Assembly: GCF_000308715.1 (NCBI RefSeq)
Contig: NZ_BAGH01000354.1
Span: 1 to 64,000, forward strand
Direction: 5' to 3'
From: Nocardia tenerifensis NBRC 101015
GTDB taxonomy: Bacteria > Actinomycetota > Actinomycetes > Mycobacteriales > Mycobacteriaceae
Length of the DNA stretch: 64,000 bases
Positions 62,358-64,000 of the stretch are shown one piece after another. The translations under genes were made by a program, and so were the position numbers. The first letter of the stretch is position 1. Each line of letters begins with the position of its first letter. The notes below the pieces were generated by a model. That model worked only from the letters and a program-made list of their open reading frames with translations, did no database searches and was not told the origin of the DNA.

Positions 62358-62388
62358 GCGGGTTCTCCCGGGAACCGGGAGAACCCGC
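62358..62388 (+). terminator. Strong hairpin after the DUF1906 gene
   Basis: GCGGGTTCTCCCGG, loop GAA, CCGGGAGAACCCGC: a perfect 14-bp stem 68 bases after the stop. No U-run follows, but stem strength suggests a terminator. Confidence 0.6.
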
Positions 62389-62796
62389 CCTCGTGCATGA
62401 GGATACTGACGCCGGGACACGTTCGCATCACTTCCCGGAGACTTTTCCGACCCTCGAAAACCAACCAGCAGTACGTATTTCGCCCGACAGCTACTGAACC
62501 GCAATCGCATCGTGCACGAGGTTGCAACGTCGCCCTGAGCGGCCCCGTTGCTATTCGATTGCCGCCCGTTTCCGAGTGCGGCGAAAGTTTGTCATCAACC
62601 CCGCGTGACGCCGGGCCGGCCCCTCATCCCTCGTCCCGGCTCGTTCGCCCCGCACGGCAGCAGCGTCGGAGTTATCTCCGGCCGTGGCACATGGGCCGCA
62701 ACAGGTACTTCCACCTCACCGCCGCCCTCGCGGCCAAGAATGCCTCACAAGCGACACCGACGGCGGACTGCGGTGGATGCCGCCGTTTCGATTTGC
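62389..62796. other. 408-bp gene-free stretch
   Basis: Downstream of both convergent units. Overlapping frames without motifs only. I see no further ribosomal protein gene of the zinc-independent set (such as rpsN or rpmG) here. Confidence 0.45.
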
Positions 62797-62969
62797 TCAG
62801 CGTCGGTCGAGGTCGATCAGGCCGCGCCGCACGGCGGCGACGAGTCGGCGCGGCACCTTGTGCACCACGCCCGCGACGGTCACCGGCACGAGGTCGGCGG
62901 GGTCGCCTTCCACTGTGCCCGCCGGCTGCGGGTGTTCGACCGCGACATCTTCCGCTTCGGGACCGCCAT
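62797..62969 (-). pseudogene. rpmF: Ribosomal protein bL32, zinc-independent type, one-base frameshift
   Basis: Starts [20 protein letters not shown], the signature of bL32, and lacks the zinc-binding cysteines. After KAT the frame is lost: as read it ends in PPTSCR and a stop. One base more in the C run of ACCCCG restores [18 protein letters not shown] and GLIDLDRR to TGA at 62797, giving the normal 57 residues. So there is a single-base deletion in a homopolymer, real or an error. It starts one base after the rpmE2 stop. Confidence 0.8.
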
Positions 62970-62970
62970 C

Positions 62971-63234
62971 TCAGCCCTCCCCTCGGCGCGTGCGCCTGCC
63001 GTACTTGCGCTCGAACTTCTCCACCCGGCCCTGGCTGTCGAGCACGCGGTGCGCGCCGGTCCAGAACGGATGCGAGTCAGAGGTCACGTCGACGGTCAGC
63101 AGCGGGTAGGTATTGCCGTCGGACCACTCCACCGTGCGCGCGCTCGTCGCGGTCGACCGGGTCAGGAACCGCTTGCCGGTGCCCGCGTCCTCGAACACCA
63201 CCGGATGGTAGTCCGGATGGATACCTGTCTTCAT
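62971..63234 (-). CDS. rpmE2: Ribosomal protein bL31 type B (zinc-independent)
   Basis: An 87-residue bL31 of the cysteine-free B type: [35 protein letters not shown] and a basic tail ([15 protein letters not shown]). It replaces the zinc-binding bL31 under zinc limitation. Ribosome site GGAGAGG. Its ATG overlaps the stop of the upstream GTPase gene (ATGA). Such operons are normally Zur-repressed; the promoter is outside the window. Confidence 0.93.
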   Translation of the reverse strand: MKTGIHPDYHPVVFEDAGTGKRFLTRSTATSARTVEWSDGNTYPLLTVDVTSDSHPFWTGAHRVLDSQGRVEKFERKYGRRTRRGEG

Positions 63235-64000
63235 TTCGCCTCTCCTCTCGGGCTTTTCACGTCTTCGATGGGTAACGCGCCACTCGCGTCCGCGCACGGA
63301 TCGGCGTGCCAGTCGCCGAACGGGTCCTCCCACTGGGCGACCCGCTCGGGCGCGCGCTCGACCAGCCGCAGCTCCTCGTCCTCGACCAGCGCCCAGTGCA
63401 GGGCCTCGCGGATCTCGTTCGGGTCGGCGTCGTGGACGAGCACGACCAGCGAGATGTCCCGGTCGCCGAAGCGTTCGTCCCAGCGCAGGGCGGCCATCGC
63501 CCGCCGGTCCGGATCCGCTTGCGCCAGTTCGTCTTCCGACATCGCGGCCAGCCAGCGCCCGGCGCCGCCGACGCGCAGGCCGCCGCCCGCCGACTCCAGC
63601 CAGGTCACCTCGTCGGGCTGGGTGGCCAGCCACATCCGGCCGCGCGCGGTGACCACGCCGTCGAATAGCACGTCGAGCGCCTCGTGCAGCCGCCCGGGAT
63701 GGAACGGCCTGCTCGCGGCGAACTCCAGCAGGCTGACACCGTAGTCGCTGGTGAGCGGCGGCTGCCCACGCAGCAGCGGAGCGTGCGCGTCGAACACCCG
63801 GCCGCGGCGCGAGCCCGCGGGGACGCGCGCGAGCAACGCCTCGACCCGAGCCGCGGTGAGCGCGCGCGGATCGTCCGCCCAGTCCACCGGCGCGTCGGGG
63901 ACGAGGCGGGCGAGCACCGCGCCCAGCTTGCCGCGCTCGACGGTCGCGTCCGGCGCTACCGGCCCCACACCGATTACCGCGTCGGCGAATTCGACCTGGC
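63231..64000 (-). CDS. CobW/COG0523-type GTPase, 5' part outside window
   Basis: The C-terminal 256 residues of a COG0523 protein. Visible are [10 protein letters not shown] at the window edge (the conserved stretch after the GTPase core) and the C-terminal CobW domain ([61 protein letters not shown]). With rpmE2 and rpmF it forms the zinc-starvation operon; in mycobacteria the equivalent GTPase (Mrf) recruits a hibernation factor to these ribosomes. The nucleotide-binding half is not visible. Confidence 0.88.
   Translation of the reverse strand, partial: QVEFADAVIGVGPVAPDATVERGKLGAVLARLVPDAPVDWADDPRALTAARVEALLARVPAGSRRGRVFDAHAPLLRGQPPLTSDYGVSLLEFAASRPFHPGRLHEALDVLFDGVVTARGRMWLATQPDEVTWLESAGGGLRVGGAGRWLAAMSEDELAQADPDRRAMAALRWDERFGDRDISLVVLVHDADPNEIREALHWALVEDEELRLVERAPERVAQWEDPFGDWHADPCADASGALPIEDVKSPRGEAK

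Overview
The window is high-GC actinobacterial DNA and most resembles Nocardia or a close mycolic-acid relative. Evidence is the combination of a PimC-like mannosyltransferase, three MspA-type porins, an mprA-mprB-pepD-moaB2 cluster, the galU-glp(moeA)-rimJ-glpR order known from mycobacteria, EspC/WXG-like type VII secretion (T7SS) genes, and a conservon (sensor kinase, roadblock, DUF742, GTPase). No database search was run; family calls rest on motifs and recall of family sequences.

Layout. 1-3.7 kb: PimC-like glycosyltransferase and a two-gene c-di-GMP unit (GAF-GGDEF-EAL plus a sensor-like protein). 4.3-17.4 kb: metabolic and accessory genes (two effector-binding-domain proteins, M20 amidohydrolase, family 5 uracil-DNA glycosylase, CPA2 antiporter, epoxide hydrolase with its MarR regulator, esterase, acetyltransferase, a P450 with altered signature motifs, secreted lipase). 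17.4-24.1 kb: two operons of T7SS-type genes flanking an UppP-like phosphatase. 25.15-42.05 kb: a 16.9-kb genomic island in the 3' end of a tRNA-Ala(CGC) gene. 42.2-47.7 kb: core block glpR, rimJ, glp/moeA, galU, 5-formyltetrahydrofolate cyclo-ligase, FmdB. 47.8-55.9 kb: SAF protein, three mspA porins, moaB2, pepD, mprB, mprA. 56.2-62.3 kb: conservon, MHYT protein, DUF1906 protein. 62.8-64.0 kb: zinc-independent ribosomal protein operon (rpmF, rpmE2, CobW-type GTPase), cut by the window edge.

The island is the most interesting part. A 10-bp core, GTGGAGCTAA, lies at 25150-25159 and again at 42037-42046 inside the tRNA 3' end. The large serine recombinase reads in frame through the right copy into antisense tRNA and host DNA. 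The left copy opens a 35-codon frame, in the same phase, that ends in TGA. If the ends are joined as in an excised circle, the recombinase gene closes with this short tail. The attP site therefore appears to lie inside the recombinase gene, so its C-terminus differs between integrated and excised states. The hairpin just left of 25150 fits as the original terminator of the tRNA gene.

Island cargo is one five-gene operon: HTH plus N6-methylase-like protein, HsdM, HsdS, HsdR, and a soluble Ser/Thr kinase with C-terminal repeats. A divergent gene of the TIGR04141/DUF6119 type faces it across a compact double promoter. I read this as a kinase-associated type I restriction-modification locus and a candidate composite defence system. 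The rest of the island is decayed: a replication-relaxation pseudogene and a deletion scar joining two truncated genes.

Other points: a small gene after moaB2 that seems to start with AUU; paired direct repeats of the MprA-box type before both mprA and pepD; and one-base frameshifts in cvnA and rpmF that are either real lesions or sequence errors.
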